Shown: piece after piece, positions 11,315-22,869 of the stretch
Numbering within the stretch: the stretch's first letter is position 1
Layout: each line of letters begins with the position of its first letter
From: Kingdonia uniflora
Lineage: Eukaryota > Streptophyta > Magnoliopsida > Ranunculales > Circaeasteraceae
Length of the DNA: 64,000 nucleotides
NCBI GenBank assembly: GCA_014058105.1
Contig: JACGCM010001488.1
Coordinates: 682,001-746,000 of the forward strand
Reading direction: 5' to 3'
Program-made: the position numbers and the translations under genes
The notes under the pieces: model-generated
The model's input: only the letters and a program-made list of their open reading frames with translations
Databases searched by the model: none
What the model was told of the DNA's origin: nothing

Positions 11315-11453
11315 GAAGGCCCAAGTTGTGTGGACCTAGGGGAGCCACCCAATCTATGACCTGGTGGAGGATGGCCCTAGGATGTGACATCAATATTGTT
11401 ATACCAGGTCATAGATTGGGTGGCTCCCCTAGGTCCACACAACTTGGGCCTTC
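11315..11453. repeat. Perfect 51-bp inverted repeat
   Basis: Bases 11315-11365 are the exact reverse complement of 11403-11453, with a 37-base spacer. The right arm is the start of the LTR described next, so the left arm is an inverted copy of an LTR end. Perfect identity of the arms contrasts with the decay around them. Confidence 0.95.
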
Positions 11454-13283
11454 TCTCTTTTTCTTTCTTTAAAAAAGTTTTATTTCCTTTTATTTTTAGT
11501 AGTTTAATTAAACTAGATATTTTATTTAATTAGTATTAGTATTTATTGTTTTATTTCAACTAGGATCAAGTTTCTAGTTTTGTGATAGGTCTTCTTTATC
11601 TATAAAAGGAAATTCTCTCTAGATTTTAGAATTAGGTTAACTTGAGTAGAAAGCTATTTAGTTGCTTTGAGTAGATTATAAATGATTGCTTCCGCACGCT
11701 GTCTATATTAAATTTAACATTAGAGCCATGTAGTTTCCTTGGAGAATTTTTTCTCACTATTAGGATAGTTTTAGAGTAATTTCAACAACTGCTACAATGT
11801 TTTAGGCAAGGTAAAATTTACAGGAATTTTTCTTTCTTTCCTTACGATGGAAAATAAGGAATATGCACGCAAACTTGATGAGAGGCTCGCAATGTCCGTG
11901 ATGACTTGCCCCGAGTACGAAGAGTTGCTCCTTGAATACGAAGAGTACACACATTTCTTGAACAATACATGTGCTTTTTGAAGAGCCTATAGATGAAGAT
12001 GATGAAGAAGAATGAGAAGAAGAAGAAGAAGAAGATTGTGAAGAAGAACATAACTATGAGGACACAAATTGTTTTGGGAGAAATATAAAGAAGAAGACGA
12101 TGAGTTTGACATCTCGGTCGATCGTCATCAACAAGAGGAAGATGAAGAAGTAGACGTCGAAGAGAATGATGAGGAATTCATGGAAAACATATGTGTTGAC
12201 ATCTATAATAAGAGAAGTAGTAGGTTGTTTGAGTGCAATCGATTGTTTGGCATCAGGGATGAAAGAAATGGTCGAACTTATGAAGGTTATGGTTATACAA
12301 CCACAACCAAGCCTCAAAACCCCTAATGTTTCGGTCCCGAGTCCTCTCTGAAACCTATGGTAATATGAAGATTGAGATTAATCCTTCTAAGCTGATGGAT
12401 TAATACCAACCCCAAGACTTCCACCAACACATCAATAGCCGTCACGACAACATAGGTGACCCTACTAGCGTTCTTGCCACTCTCGGCTTTGTATTTATGG
12501 TTGATGCATCCCATCAATACCCGAAGTTGAAAAGAAAACCCTATAACAACATTTACATTCCCGAATTTATCTAAAATTAACCCGATCCCGTCATATGTAA
12601 TTCTCAACCTCCTACCCCACCAAAACCTCCCAATTTTTGATCCCATATGAGAAGATTTTAAGGACCTTTTCCTCAAGTGGGTGTCTCCTTCATTTGTGGA
12701 ATTCTGGTGTTGTTAAGTGCATGGATATTGGCAAACCCATACGATCACTTCCAATTGGTAAATTAATAATATTAATAGGTACGGCAATTACAGACGAAGG
12801 ATTCACAGTTTGAAAAATATGACCACAATATCAGATCAAATGTTAAATGGTTACCTAATCTACGCTTAATCCTTGTGCACAGTTCGTGGACGTTTTTTTT
12901 CTTCTTCTAAGTTTTGCCTAGAGCCGTCCTCTACCAAATCACGGTAGCCCGCCGAAGTCCACACGGCTTTGGCCTTGTCTTTCTTGGAAAGTTCTAGTCT
13001 CTTATTGTTAATAGTTTAATTGAATTGAATTAGAAGTTCTCTTTAGTTAGTATTAGGATTTATTATTTGTCTCCAATTAAGACTATGTTTCTATTTTGTG
13101 GTTGTCTCCTTTATCTATAAAAGGAGAGCCTCACTAAATTTTAGAATTAGGTGGGTTTGAGTAGGTTATTTTACTAAGAAAGCTATGTAGTTTCTTTGAG
13201 TTTCAAGAAAAGTTGAGTAATTTATTTTTGAGATCTACTTGAGGAGATTATTAACATTTGCTTCCGCACGTTGTCATCATTAG
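11403..13283 (+). mobile_element. Short degenerate LTR element inside a LINE
   Basis: Two related, direct-oriented blocks (about 11403-11710 and 12905-13283) share TATAAAAGGA, TTTTAGAATTAGGT, an AGAAAGCTAT..AGTT word and GCTTCCGCACG. They behave as a diverged LTR pair. After the left one comes ACATTAGAGCCATG, a fair initiator tRNA-Met primer-binding site. The interior (about 1.2 kb) has only a short acidic frame at 12069-12326 (Glu/Asp-rich, possibly gag-derived) and no pol motifs. The LINE reverse transcriptase reading is interrupted exactly over this interval. Exact ends and target duplication could not be fixed. Confidence 0.55.
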
Positions 13284-14460
13284 TTATGCTCAATGTGGAC
13301 ATGGCCAAGGCATATACTAGAATGTATTTGAGTTTGTGAAGATTAGTATTACTGAAATTTCGTTTTTCATAGAGGTGGTGGGGTTTGAGTAATTTTAAAT
13401 TGTATTGAAAATCTTTGGTTCTCTGTGATGTTCCCCTTTTAGGAGTTTAAGACAAGGTGGTCCTTTCTTTTAATCTTTATTTATTTAGGGGGAAATACTA
13501 TTTTATAAAGTCTAAGCAAGTGGTTTGTTGAAGGCAAAAATGGGTATAACTGCTGGAAATAATATGGCCGAAGCAACAAAATAAAGAAAAGAAAAGAAAA
13601 GTGAATATAAAAAATTGATCTGGCTCAAGAAAACCAGGTTTTGTAAATATCTCAATAGTTGTCTACAAACGATGGATGTTTTGGCCCTTTTTTATGGAGA
13701 TACAACAAGTTGCCCAGTCTTCCAGGATTTCCCTAGTATGCATGTTTCAAATGAAATGTTGGATAAGCTGGACAGTGTTTTTCCTTCTTTATTCTGGGGA
13801 AGCTGAAAGAGTGGTTGGTCTGGTGATCTTTTGTACGCCTTAACTTGGATAGGAAGGTTTGGTGTTAAAGAATTAAAGAAACGCGAGAGATGGTTTTCTA
13901 ATGTAAAACATCCAGGATATACTTCATTCTCACACTCTTTGGGCTGTATTTATTATGAGAAGCAAGTATTCTTTGGGTGTATCCCCTAGAGAGACTGTAT
14001 ACTGCGCATCCAGATTATGGAGGTGTATGGAGAAGTTCTTTGATTTAGTGTATGCTCGAGTGCTTGGTAAGGGAGAGATTGAATTGTTGGGATTGAAATT
14101 GGTTGTTTACTAGTAGTTTATTTGAAGATTAATTATAAAAGCGTTCAACAAATTACAATGACGAAGGTGTTACAACAAGATGGTGTATGACACTGGGAGG
14201 TGCTTCATGTGGATCTACCATTAAACTGGAATGAAATTCTATCTCGAATATGTACTCTTTCTAACTAAGAGGATGCTATAGTTTGGTCTGATGCAGTCAA
14301 TGGTCATTTCACCATATTCTCTACTTGGTTAATGTTACAAACGTCACTCCCAAATTTCTTATGTTCATTGAATGCGGCATTAAGTGTTGCATTTCAATAT
14401 TCAGCTATTTGGTTCGAAGTTGATGAAAAATTCTGTTGCAGTTGATGAGTTGTTATAATG
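13284..14460 (+). pseudogene. LINE relic, part 2 (RT palm to zf-RVT)
   Basis: The relic resumes with NVDMAKAYTRM, the first catalytic Asp region of LINE reverse transcriptase, and continues with weak palm traces. Then come post-RT words (LWAVFIMRSKYSLG near 13945) and a zf-RVT-like IVWSDAVNGHFTI segment (about 14280). Numerous stops are present. Together with 10560-11314 it is one element split by the LTR insertion. Confidence 0.5.
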
Positions 14461-15166
14461 GTGTTTTATTTCCCTAGTGCAGCTGTTGTTTGCAATGCCA
14501 AGTTAAATTTTCGATGTTTGTTCGTTGACAGTGAAATAGCAAGTGCAGTGAGGAGTTTATTTGGTCAGGTTTCTGGCGCATTTAATGTGCAAAGACTATC
14601 TTCTTTCAGGTAGGTTTACCTTATGGCTTAATGTTGCTGCTAAAATGTCTCAGTTTGGCATCAATTAAGAGTTTATCGGCTTTATTATTCTGTGGGAAAC
14701 TAGTTCAGATATTACTAGTCCCAAGGTCTACTGCAGTATTATCATTAAAGTTGAGCGTTGTATCAGTGGACTTGTCTTTGCACGGATAATTTTAGAGTGA
14801 TGCTATCAGTATTAACAGACTGTATCTCAACTACAGAATCCTATAGATGACCGTCCCCACAAATTTCTCGACCATGTTTTCCTAGCTTTCCTCTCCGGTG
14901 TTTAATTACTCCATTCCCAAACCAAAATATTATTTAGGATTTTCTTTGTAAATCATGGCTGATTTAGGAGAGGTACTGTCAATATCTTCAAAGATTCAGG
15001 AGATGATTTATGGCAGCTCTCCTGTGTTGAACAGATTCAGGGGAGTTGATTAAGAAAAAGCTACTATATTATTGATTCTCGATGCATTAATTCATACATT
15101 CAACTATAATTAAATAAGGTTTAAACATAATAAGAATTATCAGAGATATCACGTATATCTCTATGA
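14461..15166. other. Interval without recognised gene
   Basis: The first 150 bases may be further LINE tail. A short frame starting MADLGEVLSISSKI at 14956 has a plausible context for a first exon but no recognisable family and no visible continuation. The interval ends at the left edge of the gag-only LTR element. Confidence 0.35.
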
Positions 15167-15174
15167 TGTGAACA

Positions 15175-15457
15175 TGTGAACAGCTCCTAATGCATGTCGT
15201 CCACTCGTTGACAGTTTCATTTTATTTTAATTTATTAGATTAGAGGTTTAACTATTGGAGTTGTTTTTATTTTTTGGAGGGGTAGGGGACTTGCTATTGT
15301 AGGAGGATTAGGGTTGAGGCCTATTTAAGGAGAGGGTGGTGTAACTTTATTTCTTAGTTGTGATTGAATAAAGTTTAAGATTTAACCCTAATTTAGTTTT
15401 TAGGTTGATTTTAGTGTAAAAGACTCGTCGATTTAGCTTTCGCATTGAGTGTTTACA
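15175..15457 (+). repeat. 5' LTR of gag-only element
   Basis: A 283-bp LTR starting TGTGAACAGCTCC and ending GTTTACA. It carries a leader-like TATTTAAGG box near 15322 and an AATAAAG polyadenylation word near 15367. It is followed by CCAAATTGGCATCAGAGC, a one-mismatch initiator tRNA-Met primer site. It matches 17283-17567 along its length with scattered substitutions. Confidence 0.8.
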
Positions 15458-15972
15458 CCAAATTGGCATCAGAGCAAGATTAATTCTTGGGTTTTCACGG
15501 TGTTTCTTAGGGCGATTCTCTCTTGATTCGTGATTTGAAATTATAGGAAACAATGCTGAAGATCAGGATTTTTTTATTAAGAAGAAACTGAAGAGGAAGA
15601 GATCCTGCAACTTTGAAACCTTCTCGGTACTTCAATCCTACGAAGATTTGCTCCAGTGAATTACAGATCAGAAAAGAGTTCAGATTTCATACTTCTCCAA
15701 CAATTTGTTGATCTACTCTTTTAGTAGGTTTTCTCCAGCAGGTGCTTCTTACTTCTTACTTGATTGAGTTTAAGTGGATTTGCTCGAGCAGTGTGCTCTT
15801 CAAATTTGTTTCCTAGCTTAAGTGGATTTTCTCTAGCTGTTGCTCTTCACTCCCTAAAAGTATATGTTGCTGCTACGAGGAACGACGAGCAACAAAACTA
15901 AAAAAAGAAAAGTATTTGCTGATTTTTTCTCTCCTATTGCGGGTAAAAGACCGGTGGTGAGACCACCTAGTC

Positions 15973-17244
15973 TTGACACGTGTTGATCGTATTAAGGGGT
16001 CTATCGATGAACTGAAAGATGGGATGTCCAAGATGCAAAAGATGTTTCGAGCTTTTATTGTTGCCCAAAACAAGGCGTTAAACACTACCGGCGAAGCGGC
16101 TACGAGTGTAGAAAATCCAGAGGTAATCGATGAGCAACAATCAAAAGAACCGGTTTATGATGAGACAAAAAGCCTTTTGAACCATTAGTTGAGGACTTGT
16201 TTTTAATCCTTTCCATGAGGATATTCGTTATGTACAACCACCACGTCGTCCTTAAACAACTACGACAAGGTCGTAAAAATGGGTTGCACGAACAATTTGG
16301 GTGAAGGGACGTTAATCACAGGCTGATCAGGAAAGTTGGAACAATGGCAACACCTATGGAGGCAATCCTAATTAGGCACCTCCACCTCCTCGCTATCAAC
16401 AACAATCATCGGAAGGTAACGATCTGTTTGCTTTTATTCGCATTCTTACTTCTCTTCAACACGATGTTGAGCTCAATATTGCGGAGTTTGACGGGAAACT
16501 TGACCCGGATGCCTTTATGGATTATATTACCCTAGTTGACAAAAATTTTACTTATAAAAAGTATGGGGATCCCAATCGAGTAATGCTCATCGAGACAAAG
16601 CTCTTGGGTTATGCACTTGGTGGAATAGTGTGCAAATTGATTGTATTTTGTAGTGGTATCCCGCCAATTACTGAATGGGGACAGATGCGTCGGGATTTTG
16701 TGAAATAGTTTATCCTAATTGGTTATGAGCGTAATATTTTTATGTGACTACAAAACTTACGTCAGGGTAAGTCCAATGTGACCAAGTATACAAATGATTT
16801 GTACTTATTAAGCACCTACGCTAATTTACGTATAACTGAGGAACAAAAGGTGGGATGGTATGTAAGCGGTTTCAGAACGATCTCGCATTCAAAGATCTTT
16901 TTGTGATGGCGGATGTGGTAAAATATGCTTTGAAGTCTGAAGAGTTATACAAACCAACTACCAACTCAAGTACGACTTCAACTTCTACTGTTCAAGCTAA
17001 TTCAACATCTACAATTCCACGTACTTTCGTTTATCGTAATTATTTTGGTTGTGGAAAACCGGGTCATTTGAAAAAGGATTGCCTACAAGTTGCCAAATGG
17101 GTCGGGTTAGTCGTTGATGGTATGAGGGAACACGTGATTGCCACAGTACAACTAGTCTTACAAGAAGAAGATGAAGACGAGATTGATGATTTTGAAGGTG
17201 TTACCAAAGTGACACGAGCTTCGTCAGGAGCACACCCGATTTGA
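15973..17244 (+). pseudogene. Gypsy gag, frameshifted
   Basis: Gag frames run from MTRVDRIKGSIDEL through a coiled region, then ELNIAEFDGKLDPDAF, the retrotransposon-gag core (WGQMRRDFVK, LRQGKSNVTKY), to a zinc knuckle near 17040. The knuckle reads YFGCGKPGHLKKDC: the first Cys of CxxC is Tyr, so metal binding would be impaired. There are frame changes near 16190-16440 and stops near 16707, 16747 and 16900. The frame closes at 17244, immediately before the polypurine tract. Confidence 0.7.
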
Positions 17245-17282
17245 TTTTGTGGTCGAAAATTTTTGAAGACGGAGGGATTTGA

Positions 17283-17567
17283 TGTGAACAACTCCTAGTG
17301 CACATCGTCCACTCGTTGACGGTATCTTTTTTATTTTAGTTTATTAGATTAGGGGCTTAACTATTGGAGTTATTTTTATTTTCTGGAGAGGTAGGGGACT
17401 TGTTATTGTAGGAGGATTAGGGTTGAAGCCATTTAAGGAAAGGGTGGTGCAAGTTTATTTCGTAGTTGTTATTGAATAAAGTTCAAGGTTTAGCCATAAT
17501 TTAGTTTTTAGGTTGATTTTAGCGTAAAAGACTACTCGATTTAGCTTCCGCGTTTAGAGTTTATGCT
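17283..17567 (+). repeat. 3' LTR of gag-only element
   Basis: Direct copy of 15175-15457, starting TGTGAACAACTCC and ending in TTTATGCTA (the terminal CA appears mutated). It shares the TATA-like and polyadenylation segments with its partner. Confidence 0.78.
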
Positions 17568-17568
17568 A

Positions 17569-19133
17569 CTCTATGCCATGTGAATGTTGGCAGTTTTTAT
17601 TATCGAATTCAACTGTTCTCAAAGTGTTTGGTCAAATTGGTATGACGGATTCTTCTTACGTTGTGTAAGAATGAAAAGTATGAGAAAACTTGTCTATTTT
17701 ATGATTTCTTTATTTTTGGGTGATAAAATTTCAGGCTTAAGGGTAACTGGGTTTGTGAAGAAATCTTTGGTGAGTATTAAGGGGAACTTTTTGCCAGCTA
17801 GTAATAGTAGGCAAAGATAGTAGAGTTGAAGAATAGAGAGTGGGAGAAGACAATTTGGTGATTTGAAGTGGGATAGAGATGAGTTACCTAAGAGCACATG
17901 CACAAGCTAAGTAGGTGGGTCCAAAACCACCCCAAAAAAGTGTTCATCACCTCTTTACCCCGGGCTGAGTAGTTTTACCTCAGCAGCTAGGTGGGTGGTG
18001 GGCAAAACCACTCCCCAACTCACTTGGTCCATACACTGAAAGTTTACTTTAGTTTGGTATAGTACAATCTGAAATAAAAATGCCGTTTCAGCCAATCTTA
18101 ACCGTTGCATCTCATGAAATGGACAAACATGATTGAGCTTGTGTCAAACACAATTGGTTTGGAGATTCTCTTATATTTATTAAGGTTCTTATACCTACAC
18201 TATATTTTATTTCTTCCCAGTTATTTACGTGGATGGTTCAAGAAAGGTGAAGCATAGGGTATTCGATGATCAAGATGTGGATTTGGATGAGAACAGTTTT
18301 GTCAATGAAGAAGTCCATTAAGAAGGTAGTATCAACTCTTTTTCTTACTTCTTATTGTCAATTTTCCTTCTTACACGTGTTAATTTTTCGGTGTGATTAA
18401 ACATGCCATATTGTTGATTTTTCTAGGGACAGTTTGAAGAAGAAAATGGTCGCAAGGAAACGTGCGACTTTTATTGTCTATAATGGATGTCTTGATATTT
18501 AGAGTATTCTCTTTATGTATGCTTTAGTACTATACTTAACCTCAATGCATTAAGATGAAATGTTGTTCGACTTCATTAATGGTTTGGTGAGATGCTATGA
18601 AGGTTGCCATGCATGTAAGGTCATCCTCAAATCGAATTTATGCTTCTATGTTTTGGTGATTCAGCTGTACCTTGCACTTTAAAATATGTTCATTTTGATT
18701 GTGTACTCAGAATGTATAATGTGGTGAAACTTTAATTACCTGTATCTGGGAAACAACTGATTTTGCTGTGTCTTGAAATCGGGATCTGACAACCTATGTA
18801 TTTGTTTTTCTTTTTGGCTGGTGTATAAGAGCATTGCCAACATTAGTGGAGATGGCGAACTCTCTCTTTAAAATCTGCCACAGTTACAATTTTTTTCCCA
18901 GCAGTAGAAAACCTACATTGTGTCTATTCAGGCATAAAGGCTTGTTGCTGCTTCCTCCGTTGGTAGTGAAAGAGAGAGAGAGACGTATAGAGTGGTTAGG
19001 TGGAGGAGAAAGAAGAATATAATGGAAACAAAATTTTCTTAACGTCCCCTAAAAAATGTTTGTTCTGAAAAAAAGTCACGTTTGACCTACGTTTTCGTAT
19101 ACACCTTAATTTTTTGTTTTTGTTTTTGTTTTT
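17569..19133. other. Interval with possible exon remnants
   Basis: No gene can be named. At 18229-18330 an open segment (VDGSRKVKHRVFDDQD, acidic) ends near a possible intron, and a short acidic continuation lies at 18427-18480. This could be the last exons of a host gene, but no family is recognisable. At 18829 a TAA followed by GAGCATTGCCAACA resembles one end of a Tourist-like MITE; no matching right end was found. Confidence 0.3.
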
Positions 19134-19509
19134 TAAGAGAGAATTGGACCTAATGGGGCATATTTGAGGTTATCCCAATTTCGAAAATTCATTTCACTCC
19201 TTAAAATACAAAAGGCTCTCACATTCTCTTATTAAATCTAAAGTACCCCTCTCCTATGAAAATCCTTTTTTAGCTAAATATGTCAAATTAATAATAAGAA
19301 AATTATTAAACTTTCTCTAAAACCGCATCTCCGCAATTCTCCAAAAACGATGAAGACAATCTAACCATATTATTTGCTTTTGTGGATTTTGTGAAAGAAA
19401 CTTGTCTTTAGTAAGTTCGAACCAATCTCTTTGTTTTCCTTTTTCATATTTTAGTGTTTTAATATTTGGGTTTTTTCATCTATATTTATATTTGTCTATT
19501 GGTTTTGAT

Positions 19510-19925
19510 TATGGCTAAAACTTTCGAACTTTTAATTTTTTTTGAAATCCGATCCAATTTTTTCAATTTTGGAATCTATTTTACGTTTCCGAAAATCCGA
19601 TTTCCAATTTTTTTCGAAAAATATCGGATAGGAATCGGATAGCCTTTTGTTATTTCGATTTTCCAAAATTTTTGATTCAATAATTCTGAATAAGATCCGA
19701 TTCGATTTAATCTGAAGTTCATCCGATTCGATTTAATCCGAAGTTCGACTTCCGATTTTTTTACCGAAATATTTAGAATTCTGATTTTTCTAAATTTTCC
19801 GATTTTTTCTGATTCGGGCCCATTTTCGTTTTTCCGAAAAAAAATCGGATCGAAACGGATCTTCCGTTTTCGAAAAAATGGGAAAAATTTCTGACCGCCC
19901 CATTTCCGATCCGAAAACAATCATA
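19510..19925 (+). mobile_element. hAT-like non-autonomous element, copy 2
   Basis: A 416-bp element, TATGGCTAAAAC...CAATCATA, flanked by the exact 8-bp duplication GTTTTGAT (19502-19509 and 19926-19933). The inverted MULE copy has the uninterrupted site at 30675-30682, which independently proves the ends. The interior has the same TCCGAT-rich words as copy 1 but lacks its central CT-rich part. Confidence 0.9.
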
Positions 19926-20112
19926 GTTTTGATTAATTGATGCTTATACGACTAATAATATCATGCCAAAAACAATCTCGGGTTTTCGTGAATGTGAAGA
20001 TAGTTTTTATCATTAACTAATTTATCTTTTTCACAAGTTATGACAAGACTTTCAGGTTGTTGAATATTGGAGTTAAATAAGCTAAACTATAGTTTTATAT
20101 TGTGTAGTTTTC

Positions 20113-20837
20113 ATGGATATACCTATAGAACTGAATATCCATTTTGGAGGAAAATTTTGACCAACTGGATGCTATGATTACCAGGTGCACGATTATGAGG
20201 AAACATTGTTTATAAAGCTTCTAATATCACCAAAGAGGTTATAACTTTACTCTGCCTTCGACGAATTTGTTATAAACATTTACCGATACTCGGAGGAGGT
20301 AGTTCTATTGACATGTATTGGTCAGGTGGAGGAGAGAATAAATTAGCAGTTAGTGAATATTTAATAAAACAGATGGTCGACGAGTTTGTTATGTGTGGAG
20401 GTGTTGGTGATCATATCTTTGTATGGGTTCAACTACAATCAGGACATTAATTAATGAAGGCGTTGGTTCTATTTGTACACCAACACTACATCCTCCTCCT
20501 AGGGTTGTAGCACCTCCATCACGGGATAAAAATGATGTACGTAGCGGATCTGCATTATTTTGGCTACCAGGAGAGGAGTTGGACGAGCTTCCACTTTCCC
20601 CAAGTATGCAAGAACAAGTAGAAGAATTTGAGAAAGAATTTGTTGAGGTACCATATGACGAGGATCCTCATGTGGATTCCGTCGAGTACTTTTTTGGGGT
20701 ACCAAGTGAATGTAGTACAGTGGAAGAGGATATGGATGGTGGTGAGCTTGGAGAAGATGGATTAAGGGCAGCTGATGCCTTGTACTCGGATGATATAAAA
20801 AACATGGTAGAGCCTGTAGAAAATAGTCTTATTTTAG
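20113..20837 (+). pseudogene. MULE transposase N-terminal region
   Basis: This begins MDIPIELNIHFGG, typical of the N terminus of plant MuDR-type transposases, and stops after 15 codons. Reading resumes in other frames. The open segment 20423-20837 is an acidic linker (for example LPGEELDELPLS, EEFEKEFVEVPYDED) leading towards the DNA-binding domain. The frame is cut at codon position 20837 by a MITE insertion, and continues in frame after 21413 once the insertion and one duplicate are ignored. Confidence 0.65.
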
Positions 20838-21403
20838 GAGTTTTTTAGACTTATGTCATGATATTTATATGGATATTTGACTTAAGTCCTGCCATTTAGC
20901 TAAAAAATAATTATAGTACTTTATTTGCAGTTTTGACCATGGTCAACTACAATTGACCGCAGTTGACTCAGTTCAAATTTGCTCGTTTTGCAAAGACTAA
21001 AATACCTTTAATTGTTCATAAATATATTAGTCTTAACCCCCGCTGTTTGTAAACAACATAAGCTTTAGTCCTTTCTCTTTGAAATTTGATTCATGGACTA
21101 AAAACATTTTTTTTATAATTAAGACTGTAACTAAGCTTGTAGTAGTACTAAATTACATTTGTTTGTGTTTCAGAACCACCCCCCATGGAAAATTTATTTT
21201 AATTTTGATTAGGGTTCTAAAAGGGCAAACCTGTCTTTAATATTTGTTAATTTAGTCAAATGTGGGTCAACTGGGTTAACTGCGATCAATTGCAGTTGAC
21301 CATGGTCAAACTGCAAATAAAGGAATATAATTACTTTTTTGCTAAATGATGAGACTTAAGTCAAATATCCATATAAATATCAGGACTTAAGTCAATTTAA
21401 CTC
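20838..21403. mobile_element. Mutator-type MITE with long terminal inverted repeats
   Basis: A 566-bp non-coding element. Its ends, GAGTTTTTTAGACTTATGTC and the complement of GACTTAAGTCAATTTAACTC, form inverted repeats of about 150 bp that include TGATATTTATATGGATATTT and a palindromic TTGACCATGGTCAA. It is flanked by the exact 9-bp duplication TTATTTTAG (20829-20837 and 21405-21413), the Mutator hallmark. It lies within the MULE reading frame. Confidence 0.88.
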
Positions 21404-21413
21404 ATTATTTTAG

Positions 21414-22863
21414 AGGTTGATATGATATTTTCCACTGTGACTGAATTTCGAGACTATTTGAAATTGTATGCCATTAAACACCATTTTCAATAAAGATTTG
21501 CGAAAAATGACAAAGTTAGGATGCTTGTAATATGCAAAGATATAGATGACAATTGTAAGTGGAAAATGCGAGCCTCGGTATTTGAATGATGGAATTTCAT
21601 TTCAAATAAAACAAATTGAACAACCAATATATGTTTGTAGGGGGGTGCAAAGATGATTGAGCCAACACTAAGATCCCATCGAAGTTACAGGCCCCGTAAT
21701 ATACAAGCTGAGATATGGAAACAATATGGTGTTAAAATAAGTTATTGGGTGGCTTGGAGAGGAAGAGCAAAAGCTTTAAAAATAATATATGGGACCTACG
21801 ATCAAAGTTATATTAAAGTACCCCAGTTGGCGAAACATATCTTAAACAACAATCCTGGTACTATAACAAAGTATGGCGTCGATAAATACGACAAATTTAG
21901 ATGCTTTTGCCTTAGTTTTAAGGCATCTTTGGATGGATTTAAAAAAGGTTTTAGGCCTATAATTAATTGGGTTAGATGGGTGTTTTTTTGAAAGGAGATT
22001 AAGTATGGGGATGCATGTTTATCGACTACTTCATTAGATGCGGATTATGGGTTGTTCCCATTAGCCATATATATTTGTAGGTCCGAGAACGCAGAGAACT
22101 GGACATCATTTTTGGAGTTATTAGCTCCAATGCTTCACCACAATCTCCCTATCACTTTCTTTTCAGATCAACAAAAGGCTTGATTTCGATTGTCAAGACG
22201 GTGTTTCCAAACAGCAACCAAAGATTTTGTATGCATCATATATAAAGTAATTTCAAGAAGGAACACAAAGGAAAAGCTCTTGAGAATATTGTATGGAGGA
22301 TAACTAGAGCGTACACAGTGGTTGAACATGGGAGATGCATGGAAAAATTGAAGGAATTGTCCGATGGGGCCTAGGCGTAGATGAAAGCAATACCATTCAA
22401 TTTATCGTGTTAAGCTTATTTTGATCATACTGCAAAATATGAACACTTGACGAATAATTTCTTTGAATCCTTTAACAGTTGGATGACTGGATTACGCGAT
22501 CTTCCAGTTTGCCAATTTGTAGAGAAACTTCATTTAAAAATCGTTACTCTTATGCTTGATAAGAGGAAGAAGGCAAGGGAATGGTCAGTGGATGACGTTG
22601 TTCCCAGAGTGAAGAAATTGCATGAGACATAAAACAAAATATCAGAAGTACATTTATGGAGAATTTATTGATTAAGAATTGGGGATAACCAGTAACATAT
22701 GGTCGGTTGAAACTATTCATAGTAGGTGGATAGTTAACCTTGATAGTAGAACATGTGAATGTATGGTCTGGCAACTAAGTGGGATGCCTTGTGTTCATGC
22801 TAGCCCACTGATAGATAAACAAAGGCGGAATTGGGGATGTATTTTCAGTTGTCTATTTAAACC
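21414..22863 (+). pseudogene. MULE transposase with SWIM zinc finger
   Basis: Order of domains: a MuDR DNA-binding segment (EFRDYLKLYAIKHHF near 21440), the linker HRSYRPRNIQAEIWKQYGV, the MULE catalytic core with traces of the DDE region (TTSLDADYGLFPLA; SENAENWTSFLELL; FFSD), a NNFFESFNSWM helix (22447), and a C-terminal SWIM finger (CECMVWQLSGMPCVHA, CxC..CxH intact). Stops and frame changes (for example 21989-21991, 22183, 22630) make it inactive. The host LTR fragment starts right after it. Confidence 0.78.
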
Positions 22864-22869
22864 TTATCT

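Larger units (their letters stand above)
15167..17568 (+). mobile_element. Gag-only gypsy-type LTR element
   Basis: A compact element of about 2.4 kb with two direct LTRs, an initiator tRNA-Met primer site after the left LTR, a gag frame, and a polypurine stretch (GACGGAGGGA) before the right LTR. There is no protease, integrase or reverse transcriptase, so it depends on a helper (TR-GAG type). CTCTATG occurs just outside both ends (15159-15165 and 17569-17575), suggesting a target duplication, although the terminal bases are blurred by a repeated TGTGAACA at the left. Confidence 0.72.
19134..22869 (+). mobile_element. Mutator-like element (MULE), copy 1
   Basis: A plus-strand MULE begins in the AGAGAGAATTGGACC region and is cut at its right end by a copia LTR fragment (22870). 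It contains an N-terminal region (20113-20837) and a transposase (21414-22863). Two later insertions sit inside: a hAT-like element (19510-19925) and a MITE (20838-21403). An inverted, differently interrupted copy occupies parts of 27441-34790. The left terminus is approximate. Confidence 0.75.

Noticed and set aside
12069..12326. Acidic open frame within the short LTR element
   Set aside because: Possibly gag-derived but no gag motif; GAA/GAT repeats alone can keep frames open. Not called as a gene.
14956..15051. Short frame starting MADLGEVLSISSKI
   Set aside because: Plausible first exon but no family, no donor-linked continuation and too short to support.
18829..19020. TAA then GAGCATTGCCAACA resembling a Tourist MITE end
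   Set aside because: No matching right end with a second TAA was found, so the element cannot be bounded.
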